A stretch of DNA of 64,000 nucleotides from Moniliella sp. 'wahieum' (lineage: Eukaryota; Basidiomycota; Moniliellomycetes; Moniliellales; Moniliellaceae): NCBI GenBank assembly GCA_003971905.1, contig RSEE01000033.1, positions 201,001-265,000 on the forward strand, written 5' to 3'. The first letter of the stretch is position 1. Every line of letters starts with the position of its first letter. The notes beneath the pieces were generated by a model. That model did not search any database, was not told where the DNA came from, and saw only the letters and a program-made list of their open reading frames with translations. This document shows positions 10,991 to 22,128 of the stretch, in pieces. A program made the translations under genes and the position numbers.

Positions 10991-11960
10991 CAGAGCGCCA
11001 GAGGGGGCTAGTGCTGACGTGATTCCCGACAGGGGCGCGGTGCTTCCCTTCGGGAAGGCCTAGCACGGCGCTAGTGGTGAGCGTGATACGAAAATTATTG
11101 CGCCAGCCATGCAAGGCACGTTCTAGACACTGGTAGGGTTGGCCCTATGAAATTGCAGGTTCAACACACTGCCGCCCTGTTTGGGCCAGCATCAGGGGCT
11201 AACCCCTCGTCCCCTGCTCCACCCACCCATCGCTGACTGACAAGGCCTTGCTTCCCTTGGACGACGCAGTTGGTGTATCAACTTCTGCTATTTGAACTTG
11301 TCTGACTTTGACGACAAGCGCTTTCACGCTGTGGAGGAGGTTGCGCTGGAGGAGCTGGCCAAGACGGATCTGGCAATTGATGAGGCGTGGCAGGAGGTAC
11401 TGAGGAAAGCGCTGATCCATGACGGCCTGGCTCCGGGGACTGATACCGAGGTAGTACATTCAACTCGGCTGAAGTGGTGTGCAACGAAATCAAGATTGGC
11501 ATCCTCACCACAGCCAGAGGGCTTAAACCTTCTCTCCACGTACTTTCAGCACTCGTTCTGCTACTCTCGCTGGGCTCATAGACGAGCCCAAGCAACTGTC
11601 GCCCCCTTCCTACCTCACTGGATAGTGGGGTATGATGTCAACGTCATCTCATCCCTGTGACTCTCGATCGGCAGCGGCAGGCTGCTCGACAAAATATGCG
11701 CAGGGAGGCTGTACTAACCTATTTTGTTCTGCTTAGCAAGGACCCCTCGAATGGACCCAAATGGTTATGTGCTAACTGGTGTCCTGATGACATGCGTTTC
11801 GCCTTTACCCTTTAACCTAAATTGCAGGATGGTTCTGCCGTTCCCTGGCATTGGCGACCTTGGCTGCCCTTCTTCCGCGTCGCGCGGCTCGAGGATGGGC
11901 AAGGAGGGCGAGAGCATGATAAAATAGTCCATTCCTAAGCGCTGCAATCTCAGCACGAGT
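10991..11960. other. Spacer with unresolved open stretches
   Basis: Between RPS11 and the SDR gene. A plus-strand stretch at about 11292-11660 (FDDKRFHAVEEVALEELAKT) has protein-like charge pattern, and the opposite strand is also open. I could match neither to a family, and flanking intron or stop signals do not settle a gene model. 11660-11960 holds nothing recognised. Confidence 0.3.
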
Positions 11961-12856
11961 TCAGCCTTGCTTGCAGAAACCGCCGTCGATGAGCACGTCA
12001 GTAGCGGTAATGTAGGAAGAGGCATCCGAGGCCAGGAAGACTGCGAGGCCTTGAATATCTTCCTAGGTAAACACGCTAAAGTTAGCAACTGCGTCGCGTA
12101 ATCGACAACCTCCCTATCCACAGATCACAGCAAGAGAGAACAGACAACGTACCGGTTCGCCTAACCGGCCCAAGGGGGTCTTACGAACCCAATCCTCGTA
12201 CATCTCATGACCATTGGGAGCGTTCTCCAGCACACCGCGACTCAATGCGGAGAGAACATACCCTGGAGAGATGGTGTTGACGCGGATCTTCTGCTTGGCC
12301 CACTCGACGCCCAGAGCGGCACCCATGTGCTTGACAGCCCCCTTGCTAAAACAGTACGGCGCCTGTGTCTGCGGGTGGTTGACAATCGTCGCCGACATGC
12401 TGGCAATGAGATGAACGAGGCGGGGTACTTCTTTTCGAGGGCATGGCGAGCACAGTGTGTGGCGATGTACCAAGCACCATCAATGTCAGTGGCCGGATGC
12501 GGCGGTAGTCTTCGTGCGGGTAGGCCTCTGCGGGGAAATTGGCAATGATGCCAGCGGCGTGCATGAGAATGTCAATTTGGCCCAAATGACGAGCCGCTTG
12601 GGTCACCGCCTCTGCCACCTTGTCCTCCTTGCCCACGTCCACGCCAAAGCCTCGATGGCCAAGGTACCCTTAGGTACGATCTGCTTCTCCTCCTCAAACT
12701 CCTTGATCAAGTCCAGCGCCGATTGCTTGGCAGCTGCTTCGTTGTAGTCCAAAATCGCCATCCGGTTTACCCCCTCTCAATGTACCCCCGGGCGATCGAC
12801 TGGCCAATCCCACCTGCTGCTCCGGTCAGTAGTGCCGACTTGCCTGTCAGCGACAT
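11961..12856 (-). CDS. Short-chain dehydrogenase/reductase (classical SDR), frame interrupted
   Basis: NAD(P)-dependent oxidoreductase of the classical SDR type. Present are LLTGAAGGIGQSIARGY (TGxxxGIG cofactor loop), DVGKEDKVAEAV, DILMHAAGI (NNAG-like strand), IDGAWYIATHCARHALEKK, the catalytic YCFSKGAVKHM (YxxxK), VEWAKQKIRVNTISPGYV and the typical C-terminus FLASDASSYITATDVLIDGG. An intron of 90 nt (12152-12063, GTACGT...CCTAG) joins GEP to EDIQGLAV. The stop is TGA at 11963-11961 and the start ATG 12856. Similarity is greatest to gluconate/sorbose/3-oxoacyl-type reductases, and the substrate is not fixed by sequence. Five frame breaks (near 12772, 12650, 12491, 12404 and one less certain) each fit one lost G on the coding strand. 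The density is unusually high. Confidence 0.88.
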
Positions 12857-14198
12857 CGTGGGGAGGAAGCGCGGCGCGGCATGGCTGCCGATCTGAGTAC
12901 GAGGGTGGCAAGCATATCGCAATGGATAAAACCGGAGAAAAAAGAGGAGCGCGAAAGGAGAGAGAGGCGCTGCTGTGGTGATGCTGTGCTCTGATGATGA
13001 GGAGGATGAGATGTGAGGAGAGGAAAGCTGAGGGTGTGGGGTATGCGCAACGCTTTTATATCCACCGTTCGTCTTTCTCTATTAGTTGGTGTCTCTCCCC
13101 ACATGCCACATGATAGACGGGATATAGGCTTGGCAGTGTGGACGGTTTGGGGTATATACATTGGGATATACAGTACGTTACACAATAAAGCAGGCCTAGT
13201 GGGAACACTGTTAGCCCTGATAGAGGAGAAGGGCCCAAAGGCGCATGTCCTGTGGGGTGCGAAATGTCGTTGAGATCGATGATCGATGAAATGTGATCGG
13301 GATGAGACTGAGATTGAGATTGAGACGAACTCTCTCTCAGTGCGCCGGCGCTCAGCAGAGATGCCTCACATATTTTGATGCGAGCGACCAAAGGCGGACT
13401 ATGCGCACTCTGCCTCTCTGAGAGCGTGCACCAACCAAAGCCCCCAGAGCGCCCCGCACAGGGCCAATCGAAATAAGACAAATCACTATTAGCTCATGTG
13501 CCTGCGTCGGCGGCAGAGAGGCGATGCGCCCGACGAGCCGCGGAGGGGAGTAGTGAAGTGGTCCGTGCATGTGGTTTTTGTCACAATGTCGCCAACGCGC
13601 GTCTCGACTATTGATCTAACTCTGCGCAGCTCGCACCACACTTGCCGTTTTTTGCGCAGGCCGTCAAAAAGCGAAGGCGCAGTACCTGGCATGCGACACT
13701 GCAGTGGTAGCCGACACAACGTACTCAACATATACGAACGAGGCACGCAAGGTACGCAACGGTACTCAACGTACTCGACGCTAATATGGGTCCTCAGACT
13801 GAGTCAGTAGTACTGCGTACCAAGTGTGGGGCGGCACACCAGGACAGTGCCCCCGCGCTCCGGCGCCCTCCCCACGTCCCATCTCACACAGGCACCAGCG
13901 CTGCGTCGCACAAGAGCCGAGAGGCCGCCTGAGACACTGTTCCCCACTCGTTTCTGATATGGTCGATGGGGTGGGGCGTTGGGCGTTGTTTGCGCTTACT
14001 CCGCCGCTGCGCTTTGCAGCCCAAAAGCGTGAAGCTCTCTGATGCTGGAGCGGGTTCCATGGGCATGCGCAGAGGGCTGGGGACCAACGGCAAATAAAAG
14101 ACCCAAATAATGCAAATGATGTGGGCAATGATGTAATAATGACGGAGCAGTGCTGTAATGGGGGCAGTGGCAATGATAGTTGATGTGACTGCTCCTCC

Positions 14199-14215
14199 GG
14201 GGGGGGGGGGGGGGG
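14199..14215. repeat. G17 homopolymer
   Basis: Uninterrupted run of 17 G between CTCC and ATATTGG. One of the longest homopolymers in the window and in non-coding sequence. Confidence 0.9.
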
Positions 14216-14681
14216 ATATTGGATCCGCTGCTGGCCACACGCGGCGAGAACCGCTCCAGAAGTACAAGTCATCAGTCATCCCCATCATTAATCACCTCCA
14301 ATAAAAGCCACCCAGGCTAACTAAGTAGTTGGTCCTCTCTTCTGAGTTGATCATCGCCGCATCACTGGGTGTGCACTGAGTCCGGATTCGATTGTGTTCG
14401 ATCGGCCCCAGACTGGTCCAGTTCCCGATTCAATCATATCATCCATCTTTCTCATTCTCCTTTTTCTGCTGGGCCTAGTCCCATCCTGTCTCTGAACCAC
14501 CATCGCATTCAGCATTCAGCTCTGCTGTGTCCAACAGATGACTTGCTGGGAGACATAATAGGCCGTTGGAGTTACAAACTGAATGCTTTTTGGCCTCTTC
14601 GAAGAACCATATTTCATTCCCAAATAACCCACCTTATCCTTTTCCCAGAGACACATGGAACTTAATGCCGATCCCTCGGCA

Positions 14682-14703
14682 CCCCCCCCCCCCCAAAAAA
14701 AAA
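14682..14703. repeat. C13-A9 homopolymer pair
   Basis: Thirteen C followed directly by nine A in a gene-poor region. No associated retroposed sequence with target-site duplication was visible next to it. Confidence 0.85.
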
Positions 14704-16111
14704 CGCCGATTCCCATTAGCCTACCGGCGCACCCACCCGACAACCACACCCTCAACCCTCACTCAATACTAACACCCCATTATTCCCTGGTGTCCACACC
14801 TCTTACCCATATCCAAAGAATTACAAACCGCCAATACTCAAACGGTCAGACATGAGACTCGCTCGAAATTCCCACCCACCAGTCGATCCAATATCTGCCA
14901 AAGTTTTTAGCTGCATCAGTGAGGTGGGTGTTATTGGGCAGTCACTAATAGTCTTCGCAAAACTTTCGGTTCCGGTCTTCACCACCCTTCCCTCTCCCCC
15001 AGCAAAGGCACTCTGCGGCTGCAATATGACCCTATAAGAAAGAGAGCGATATGATAGACAGAGGCGCTTTAAACAAAGCGACTCATGAGAGCAGGCTGTG
15101 GCGCCACATCGCATCATAAAGTCAACCCACTCCAATCACAATTCAAAAGGTTCAAGGGCCTCTTCTCACACCTTCCCCTCCAACTCTACACACACTGTGG
15201 ACAGCAAAAGACAAGAGAGAAGTGTTTTGCATATGATTATAGTAGGCAATAGACGTTGTGAACGCACTATGATAATTTGTTTTTTGGCCCCTATACAGTC
15301 AACGTCTCTCTCACACCATTTGTGTGGGCCCATATTCTCCAACAGGAACTGGTTCATGCTGATTATTTGTTGCGACGGTGACTGTGGCTTCACCGATCGT
15401 GGGAGATTTCCGGCCTTACTAGCACCGAGGCTCCGCGGGCTCCGAATGAAGACTGTTGAAGCGCACTGCGTAGCCAAGTAACTGCCAGTGACTAGTAGCC
15501 TTCTCCTGTAGCCGTCGCCCTGCTTTTTACGACCAACGTCTGTCTCTCCCCGCAATTGATCGCCCCCGCTAGCCCTATACTTCAGCATCCATCGAGGTCC
15601 CCGTAGCCGGGTGGATCAGGACGACGCTACAAACCGCAAATAGACAGTACAATATATAGCCTCGGATGTTTTTGTTGATGAAGACGTTCAACCGCCACAT
15701 CTTCCTGAGGCTTCCTTGATCATTGGAGGTACGCGGACCAAGGGCCCCTTGGTCTTTTCTGGCTCTTACAGCGGTGTACCTGTGCACCGAGGATCTAGCC
15801 CAAGCGTATCGTGGATGCGCATGGTGAGGCCGGAACGGCCAGGGGGAAAAGCGGTCTCTACTTAGTAGTATCGCGAGAATTGCATCCGGCGATGAGAGAG
15901 CGTGACTGTTCCATCAATGTTCTGAAGAGGCAAGAGACAACTCCTTTACTTCATCTCGTCGCTTGCTCCCATCACGTTGAGTTGACCGTCCCTCCGTTCC
16001 TCGGGTAGGTCCTGACATGCCCGATTCCCACTTCGCCTGTTGGCGAGTAGAGAGAGAGGCACACCAGGCGGATCACGCTTAATTGGAGTGGATGTGGCTT
16101 GAAGCTTGACG

Positions 16112-16122
16112 TGACGCGTGAC
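16112..16122 (+). promoter_or_regulatory. TGACGCGTGAC element, copy 3
   Basis: Exact 11-bp word about 220 bp upstream of the RRP45 ATG. It is preceded at 16093-16110 by TGTGGCTTGAAGCTTGAC, which also occurs at 4846-4863 close to copy 1, so the two words may form one module. Confidence 0.45.
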
Positions 16123-16344
16123 AGCTGGGCTCTCTTCTGAAATTACATGTACACCCGAGGGGATTTGCACCGATCGCTGTTCAGTGCCAGGCGCGATCGG
16201 ACTTGGTCATGATGTGCTTGATGAAGGACGAGCGGAACGGAGCTGCGGGCGGAAGTAAAAGTGAGTCTGGGCAAAAGTTGATGGGCTGCTGGTATTGGCT
16301 TTGGCTGGCTGTCTTGCCCCCTTCCGACCACCTCTTCGCTCACG

Positions 16345-17371
16345 ATGCCAACAGGCGTTGTGCACGACATTTCTCACGCAGAAGAGGACTTTGTCTATGC
16401 TGCACTAGATGAGGGATGGCGCGACGATGGCCGCAAACTTGACCAGTTCCTCCCTGCTTCGTTTGAGTTTGGTCAGGACTGGGGCACAGTCCAGGTGACC
16501 TTGGGCGAGACTATGTACGTCCTCCTTCCATCCCCCTTGCAGGGTGTCGTGTTCGCTGGTTTGCGCTTTCCAATGACATGTGCGTTGCACACGCTGACTT
16601 TCTTTTTTGATATCAGTGTTGCTGCTTCCGTATCTTGCACTGTCGTTCCTCCCTCTGATACAAGGCCATACGAGGGCATGGTTACCGTCCATGCCGAGCT
16701 GGGTGCACTTGCCGGCCCGGCCCACGACCAAGGCGGACGCGCGCAGACGCAGACTGAGGTGCTGTTTGACCGCGTCCTGGACAAGGTGCTGAGGAGGGGC
16801 GATGTGGTGGACAAGGAGGCGCTCTGTCTTGTTGCTGGACGATACGTTTTTGCCCTGCAAGTCGGCATCCATGTCTTGTCCTCCCCCGACGGCGCGGTCG
16901 CCTCAGCTGCATCCTGGCGGCTGTCCTGGCTCTGCGACACTTTCGTCGGCCCGAATTTGCCGTGTCGGGGAAAGACGTGGAGGTGTATTCGCCGGCGGAG
17001 CGTGTGTGCCGGTTCCACTCGCCTTGCACCACATGCCATGCTGTGGAACATGCTCTGTTTACCCTCCGTGCGGCCAAGGCGGCCGCCAGCGGGGCTCCCA
17101 AGGGCTCTGCTGCGCTAGGTGAACATGGCGATACCTTGGTTCTGCCACATCCTACCAACCTGGAGGCACGACTAGCGGATGGGTCGCTGGTGGTGGTAGT
17201 CAACTCGCATGGCGAGGTGGCGCTGGTGGAGAAAAACGGTGGCTCGCCTTGTGGCCGGCCCAGGTGGTCACAGCCCTGGGCAAGGCTACGGCCTATGCCC
17301 AAATTCTCCATGAGCAGGTGGAGGAAGCGCTGGCGGAGGACCTCAAGACGCGCGCGTTGGGAGGTCTGTAG
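16345..17371 (+). CDS. RRP45: Exosome complex subunit RRP45 (RNase PH fold), frame interrupted
   Basis: Exon 1 (16345-16514) has the family start: FVYAALDEGWRDDGRKLDQF, then FGQDWGTVQVTLGET. A 102-nt intron (16515-16616, GTACGT...ATCAG) joins it to IVAASVSCTVVPPSDTRPYE and FDRVLDKVLRRGDVVDKEAL, CLVAGRYVFALQVGIHVLSS, FRRPEFAVSGKDVEVYS, LALHHMPCC, GSLVVVVNSHGEVALVEKNG and a C-terminal helical tail ending at the TAG 17369-17371. RRP45 is one of six catalytically inert RNase-PH-like subunits of the eukaryotic exosome ring, used for 3'-5' RNA processing and decay in nucleus and cytoplasm. At least four frame breaks are seen (near 16917, 17010, 17058 and 17245). Two of them are more simply explained by a lost C or T than by a lost G. 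An alternative assignment to RRP42/RRP43 is less likely because of the NSHGEV...VEKNGG ending. Confidence 0.85.
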
Positions 17372-18113
17372 GATTCAAACGAAATGGACATGTCGATGAG
17401 GGGGCTGCCCGGTACGATGGCGTGGGGTGGATTGGTCTTTGGGGGGGAGTGCGTATGGGAGAGGCAGGATGCTGGGTCCCCTCTTGCGGGTTGGTATCCT
17501 CTGTTTCGTTCTAGCAAGGGCCGTCGATGATCCGGCTGGCAGAGAAGGTTACAATGGTACTCACGCAGTATGCTGGCACTATAAGTATATTGCAGTGCAT
17601 CCCTACAGGCGCAGAGTTCTTCCAGCTTGGCGGGTAGGCCGATTCGACATGGTTAGATTGCACGACACGGACTGTTTGGCACCACCGACAGCTGGAATTC
17701 CATACGATGGGGACATCTTTTCGTGCCCTCGCCGCATATGTGCCCCCCACCGGAGGGGCGGATGAACAAGTTGGTGTTCTTAGGCCCCTTCTACCTCCCC
17801 ATGCACGCGCCAGTGCAACCTTTTTTCAGCGGCGACGAAGAGAAGGTCGAAGAGAAGAGACAGTGCCACTGCTGTGGCGAGACAAGAGGGGAACCCGCAA
17901 CCCCCAATATGAGAACAGCCAGCCCGCCAGACGTCATGCAACGCCGCTTGGCAAGGCCGGGAAAGCCAAGTTAAACTTTCATTGGGTCAAGCAGCTACTA
18001 AAGCAGGCGAGATGGCCAGTGCGCACCTCGGCCACCATCCTTGCTCCCCTTCTCTCCCTGTCCCTGTCGCCCCTGTCGCCCCTTACTCCCCTATCCCCAC
18101 CCATGCGCCTTGG
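17372..18113. other. Intergenic spacer
   Basis: Should hold the RRP45 3' UTR and the promoter of the next plus-strand gene. Short open frames exist but none is recognisable. 17990-18113 is pyrimidine-rich (CTCCCCTTCTCTCCCTGT type), as in many fungal core promoters. Confidence 0.5.
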
Positions 18114-18883
18114 ATGCTTGCTATTCTTGGCCTGGCCGCCATCTTGGCCCTAGCCCAGCCAGACGTCCCGCCGGACCTTGCCGACGCCGCCGAGTGGAGC
18201 GTGCCCGTTCCGCCGACCTCTTGCCGGAAAACTACACGCCCGCCCCGCGTTGGGGGAGACCTTGCCGCCCGGCCTGGGCTGGTCCACGCCTCCGCCGATC
18301 CCCGTGGACATAACCCAAGTCCAGGTGGCAGCAGAAGCATTGGTGGACGTGGCCAATCGTACGCGGTGGCCCAGGCGGCCCAGGACTTGCCGATCGCAGC
18401 CTTCGAGTCGGCGCAAGCGACCGAGTCGGTCCAGATTGATTCCGCCGTTGCTCAGCAACTCGCCTCGGACCCAGCCACATGGGATGCGATCTCCCACTTG
18501 TCCCTTCTCCTCGCTGCCATGGACACGGAGCGCTCCCCTTCGGACGCTGCTAGTGGGCGGGAGGAACTCGTCCCCGAACCAAGAGACAGGTGCGGCAGGG
18601 GAAGCGGGCACTTTTGGCTCGGAACAGGACCTGATCTTCAATCCTTTGGCCGATGCCAATGCCCCTTGAGCAAGTGGCGATCGCACGAAAGGTGGGACGG
18701 GACGCGCTCGTGTTGGCGCGGTATGCGTTGGTGGTGCATGCCGACTACCATGACTTGACCCAACCAGAGCAGGACAAGACTGCCGATCCGGTATGGAGTC
18801 GCAAAGCCATCAAGGTGGTGGATGACCTTCTGGCCTTTCTTGATTTTGTTGACGAACATCTCCCCCCTGGCTCAACGGGGTGA
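18114..18883 (+). CDS. Small secretory-pathway protein, unrecognised, frame interrupted
   Basis: The ATG at 18114 gives MLAILGLAAILALAQP, a convincing signal peptide or signal anchor. Later pieces lie in other frames: DLLPENYTP, LPPGLGWSTPPPIPVDITQV, VQIDSAVAQQLASDPATWDA, HLSLLLAAMD, DLIFNPLADANAPLEQVAIA and an alpha-helical C-terminus (KAIKVVDDLLAFLDFVDEHL) ending at TGA 18881-18883. Length is about 250 residues. The order signal peptide, LPPGL motif, helical repeats loosely recalls the ER nucleotide-exchange factor Sil1, but the similarity is too weak for a name. An upstream in-frame ATG at 17982 would hide the signal peptide and is less likely. Confidence 0.5.
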
Positions 18884-19286
18884 ACGTTCAAGTTGAACGT
18901 AGTGCCCCCGGTCCATTCCCCTCCCACCTGCTCTTTCCCTGTTTCGCACGAACTTGACGATACGATGGCTTTGCATTTGCCTTTTCCTTTTCCTTGTTTC
19001 CCGGTCAATGGTCGATGGCAGTGGATGTAGGATCAAGGATGGAGGTCTGCCATGTTTAGCACGCCATCACCCCCTCCTGTTGAGTGCCACTAAGGCGGAT
19101 CTGTCCTTGGGCTAGAGAGAGCTAATAGAGAGATGAGACGTAGGTCAAGAGGGGGTACCAACATCAGACAGTATATATACATGGGCCGACTTGGACGGGA
19201 AGAAGAAACGGGGGGTTCACTAGCCAAGTATAGACGCAGCGGGCAAAGAAAGTGGAAAACAGGAAGGTCGGTCGATGACCCAAGAT
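18884..19286. other. Intergenic spacer
   Basis: Directly after the stop come TGAACGTTCAAG and TTGAACGTAG words like those at 4557-4584. A purine-rich segment follows and a TATATATAC patch lies at about 19170. No gene seen. Confidence 0.5.
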
Positions 19287-20329
19287 TCACGGTACAGTTT
19301 TCAGGTCAAGCGGGGATCCAGCCTGCCTCACTGGCGCAACCACGCATGCAATTCTTGGACTTTGGGCGGGACCACGAGGGAGAGTTTGAACGCGGCGCAA
19401 ACAACCGGCGCCATGGGAACCGAGGAACGAGGGGGGGGCAGGAGATCGCAACAGCTTCTTCAGTTCGTTCCGTGACAAGGGGACAAAGTTCACTGACTTT
19501 CGCGCCGCCCGAACCAACGTCCCACGAGCTCGGGACAGCGAGCCTGGTGGCGTGGACACAGGACCGCGTCCAACCCTCGGCGTGATCAAACGCAACCGCT
19601 CGAGCGCATCGAGTACACGGCCCAGTTCGGTCCGTTGCCCCGCGTTCCATCCAGGTTTCCAGTCCGGTCCAATATCGTTTCGACCGCCCGCACCGCGGAC
19701 CGCACTTCCCTTTGCACTGCGCGGTGGGCCCAGGCGCTGCCGCGGACCGAAGAGAGGGTGGTCCGTCGAATGGCCTCCACCACCTGCACCATCGGCTGTG
19801 GGCGTACGTTTCGGGGCGAGAGAGAGGCGCTCGGACCGCAAGGGACTGCATCGACCCATGAAGGTGCGCGTCTAGCTCCCCGGCCCAGTCGGCCCTCCAT
19901 GGATGCGGCTCCCTCGGGGGGAAAATGGCCATGCAGGGCGGGTGCTTTCTTTCTCCCACGGAAGGGTCGAGGGCGGGATGGAGCGGCCAAGGAATAAGGT
20001 CGTGTTTGCGGACGAACCGGGCTCTTGAATTCGGGGGGTAGCCGTACCGGTTGCCGGGTCTACCGATGCCACACCCTTCTTCGCTTTTGCTGGCTAGTAG
20101 GTAGGCGAGGGAGAGGGAGAGGGAGAGGGGGGGGTGTGCAGCCCTCTCGCGCAGGTCTGGGACGACCGTTGGGTCTCCCTTCACAGGGCAGGACAGGCTA
20201 TCCCCGACGCTGGCGGGGGGGGCAGGCCTTACTTTTCCCGTATGCGCGACCGGATCCAGTTGGGTCAGGGGTGGCAAAGGGGTAGCCGGTGCATCGGTAG
20301 GCGCGCAGGCATGAGGCGAGGAAAACGAG
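19287..20329 (-). other. Unresolved coding-like region
   Basis: Two minus-strand frames show protein-like composition: QVVEAIRRTTLSSV and HRAVQREVRSAVRAVETILD near 19800-19670, then TELGRVLDALERLRLITP and RKSVNFVPLSRNELKKLLRS near 19640-19440. This looks like helical coding sequence broken by frame changes. It could be a separate small gene or the C-terminal part of the protein to its right. I do not recognise it. Confidence 0.3.
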
Positions 20330-21860
20330 GACCAGGTGTGCGCCTGCCTTGTCATGAACCCAATCACACTGGACTGCTGCTGCACCAAGACCAGTAGTAG
20401 GACCAGCAGTACCACCATCCCACCTACCGTGCGCAGGGCGGAGGGGGAAACAGACTTGGCATCAGACGGGTTGGCAGCCAAGTCAGACGAGACGGCCTGA
20501 TGCGAGTGTTTTTGGCCGCGGTATTGACATCGGTATCGGCATGGGTACCAAAGTCGTGCGGTGGAGTGTCCCCCTCGTCCTGCGTGGGGGGAGAAGAGAG
20601 GTAGGCTGCTGCCCACCCAGGCCCCAGTTGGTGCGCAAGCCTCAGTTCGTACTCAAAGTCGTGCAGGCGAACCACGCGTTCCAGGCCGCGACTTAGCGGT
20701 TCCAGCAGTCGCACGGGCGCGCCAGGCGCACGCAACCCCACTTCGTACACCAGCTCGGTCCAACGTATGTACTCGGGCGCAGCCGCCGCCAAGCCAATGA
20801 TCTCCCGCACGTTCTTCCAGCACGACGAGGCGCTGCTGTGCAGTGTACCGGCAGATGCCGATAGGGGGGTGAGTGCGATGGGCAGGACGAGGGGACGGTG
20901 TGGGCCCAGGTTGGTAGCAGCAGGCTGCGCAGCCACCCTTCGTTTGGCTCCACGGGGAAGAGGATGAACTGGGCATGGCCAGGGCTACGTGGACCACAGG
21001 TCACTTCGATATGAATCTGATGGGTAGATGGGGGGGGGGGGGGAGAGAGCGTGGTTAGCGGTCTGTTTGTTTACGCTTGCAGGAAGGCACAAGCAGTACA
21101 TACTTCTCGGCCCGGACAGGCATGAGAGAGCGATTGCTCGATGGCCTGGACTGCCGGACGCAGTGCATCGCCGCCGGTCGTGTCGAGGGATGCAATGTGA
21201 ATCGTAGCGTGCACAATCGGAGGGGAGGAGGGAGGCAATGCAACGACCGAGTGGGGGAGGAGGGTTGACGCCCCTTCGTCCACCATCACAGTGCGGCACA
21301 GGTCCCAAGGAAGCTCTGCCGCAGGCTCGGGCGGAGGGGTGGCAGCCGAGGGGGAAAAGTACCCGTCCTGATGCTGGGGGAAGGAGAAAAGGTCGGTGAG
21401 GCGATGGATGTAACGGGGCGGAGAGCACGCTCCAGAGGGCCCAGCGCAAGCTTGCCACGACTCCGATCCGACGGACGATACGGGGGATAGAATGGGGGAG
21501 GGGGCGAGTGGGGGGGATGGGGGAGCAACATCGTACTCCCGTTCCCACTCTGGGTCTTGCTGGGGCTGGGGCTGGGGCTGGGGCTCGAGGTCGAGGGACA
21601 GGTCGGAGAGCAGGTCGTACTCGTGCTGCTGCTCGTGGTCTGCGTCTGCGAGCGACAGGGACGTGGCAGAGAGGCTGGGCAGGTGGAGGGGTCGCTGGCA
21701 TGGCGTCGGAGGGGGTGAGGGGCGGCGGGGCAAAGACGCGGTGGGCGGCGCCCAATCGAAGCATGGTGGTGGGGGGGTCTGGGGCAGCAGCCCACCAGCC
21801 GTCGCGAGTAATATTTTGAGACAGATCAGGAGGGTGCAGATTAGATAACCAGCGGCGCAC
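20330..21860 (-). CDS. Putative two-pass membrane protein, unrecognised, frame interrupted
   Basis: A hydrophobic N-terminal segment (YLICTLLICLKILLATAGG, about 21850-21790) and a second near the far end (GGMVVLLVLLLVLV, about 20420-20385) frame a long presumably luminal region. Pieces of that region include PPIVHATIHIASLDTTGGDA, HIEVTCGPR, FPVEPNEGWL, WKNVREIIGLAAAAPEYIRW and RGLERVVRLHDFEYELRLAH. An intron at about 21084-21010 (GTAAAC...CATCAG on the minus strand) carries a C14 polypyrimidine tract. The N-TM, luminal domain, C-TM plan resembles GPI-transamidase subunit PIG-S, but no diagnostic motif is firm, so I do not assign it. The start codon is not resolved. A Gln/Pro repeat (QPQPQPQ) lies near 21570. 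Confidence 0.4.
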
Positions 21861-21901
21861 GCATCGATGTGATCACCAGCCACAAAAAAGAAGCGCAAAG
21901 A

Positions 21902-21983
21902 GCTCCTACTGGGATTCGAACCCAGGCTTCGGGAAGTCGAGGCCGTCACAATCCCACCTCCTAACCACTGGAAGATCGACGCC
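21902..21983 (-). tRNA. tRNA-like element, probably tRNA-His(GTG) with intron, possibly degenerate
   Basis: On the minus strand the T arm is perfect (CTGGGTTCGAATCCCAG) and a D arm (CTTC-CAGTGGTTA-GGAG) is present. An anticodon stem TGGGA/TTCCCG-like encloses TTGTGA plus about 10 extra nt, which reads as anticodon GTG followed by a short intron. The 3' acceptor strand would be TAGGAGC, but the expected 5' partner is GGCGTCG and hardly pairs. Either the gene is a pseudo-tRNA, the 5' end is corrupted in the assembly, or the arms are misassigned. No T-run terminator is obvious just downstream. Confidence 0.45.
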
Positions 21984-22128
21984 TGGCTGCGCGCGTGCGG
22001 CAGCAGCTGCACGGGGCAGGGTGGATGCGGCTGTTACGTCAGCATGTGCTGGGCGGCGGGGTGCGTCGGCTGGAGAGCTGCGCCGAATAACACGGCGGCC
22101 TCCTCCCGCAAGCCGCTGGGCGCCCGCA

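Larger units (their letters stand above)
12857..16344. other. Gene-poor region of about 3.5 kb
   Basis: No protein family, rRNA or tRNA recognised on either strand. It is more AT-rich than the surroundings, especially 14300-15300. It contains a G17 run (14199-14215), a C13-A9 run (14682-14703), GAGATT-type short repeats (13305-13325), clustered GTAC-containing words (13680-13810: GTACTCAACG and variants) and, near the right end, the CTTGAAGCTTGAC plus TGACGCGTGAC module (16093-16122). A minus-strand open stretch at 15588-15166 does not resemble a known protein. It could include promoter sequence for the SDR (left) and RRP45 (right), a non-coding RNA, or a decayed gene. Confidence 0.5.

Noticed and set aside
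10341-12856. A coding-strand-specific loss of G, suggesting programmed -1 frameshifting or G-insertion editing
   Set aside because: All resolved breaks in RPS11 and the 12-kb SDR fit lost G, but the cupin, the 34-kb SDR, the GATA gene and probably RRP45 show lost C (or T). Mixed bases on both strands point to homopolymer shortening, so I report it only as something to count genome-wide.
14682-14703. C13-A9 tract as the tail of a retroposed element
   Set aside because: No flanking target-site duplication, no internal promoter boxes and no upstream retroposon-like sequence.
15166-15588. Minus-strand open stretch of about 140 codons as a gene
   Set aside because: No family motif, no supporting intron signals, and an AT-rich setting. 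Retained only as part of the gene-poor region.
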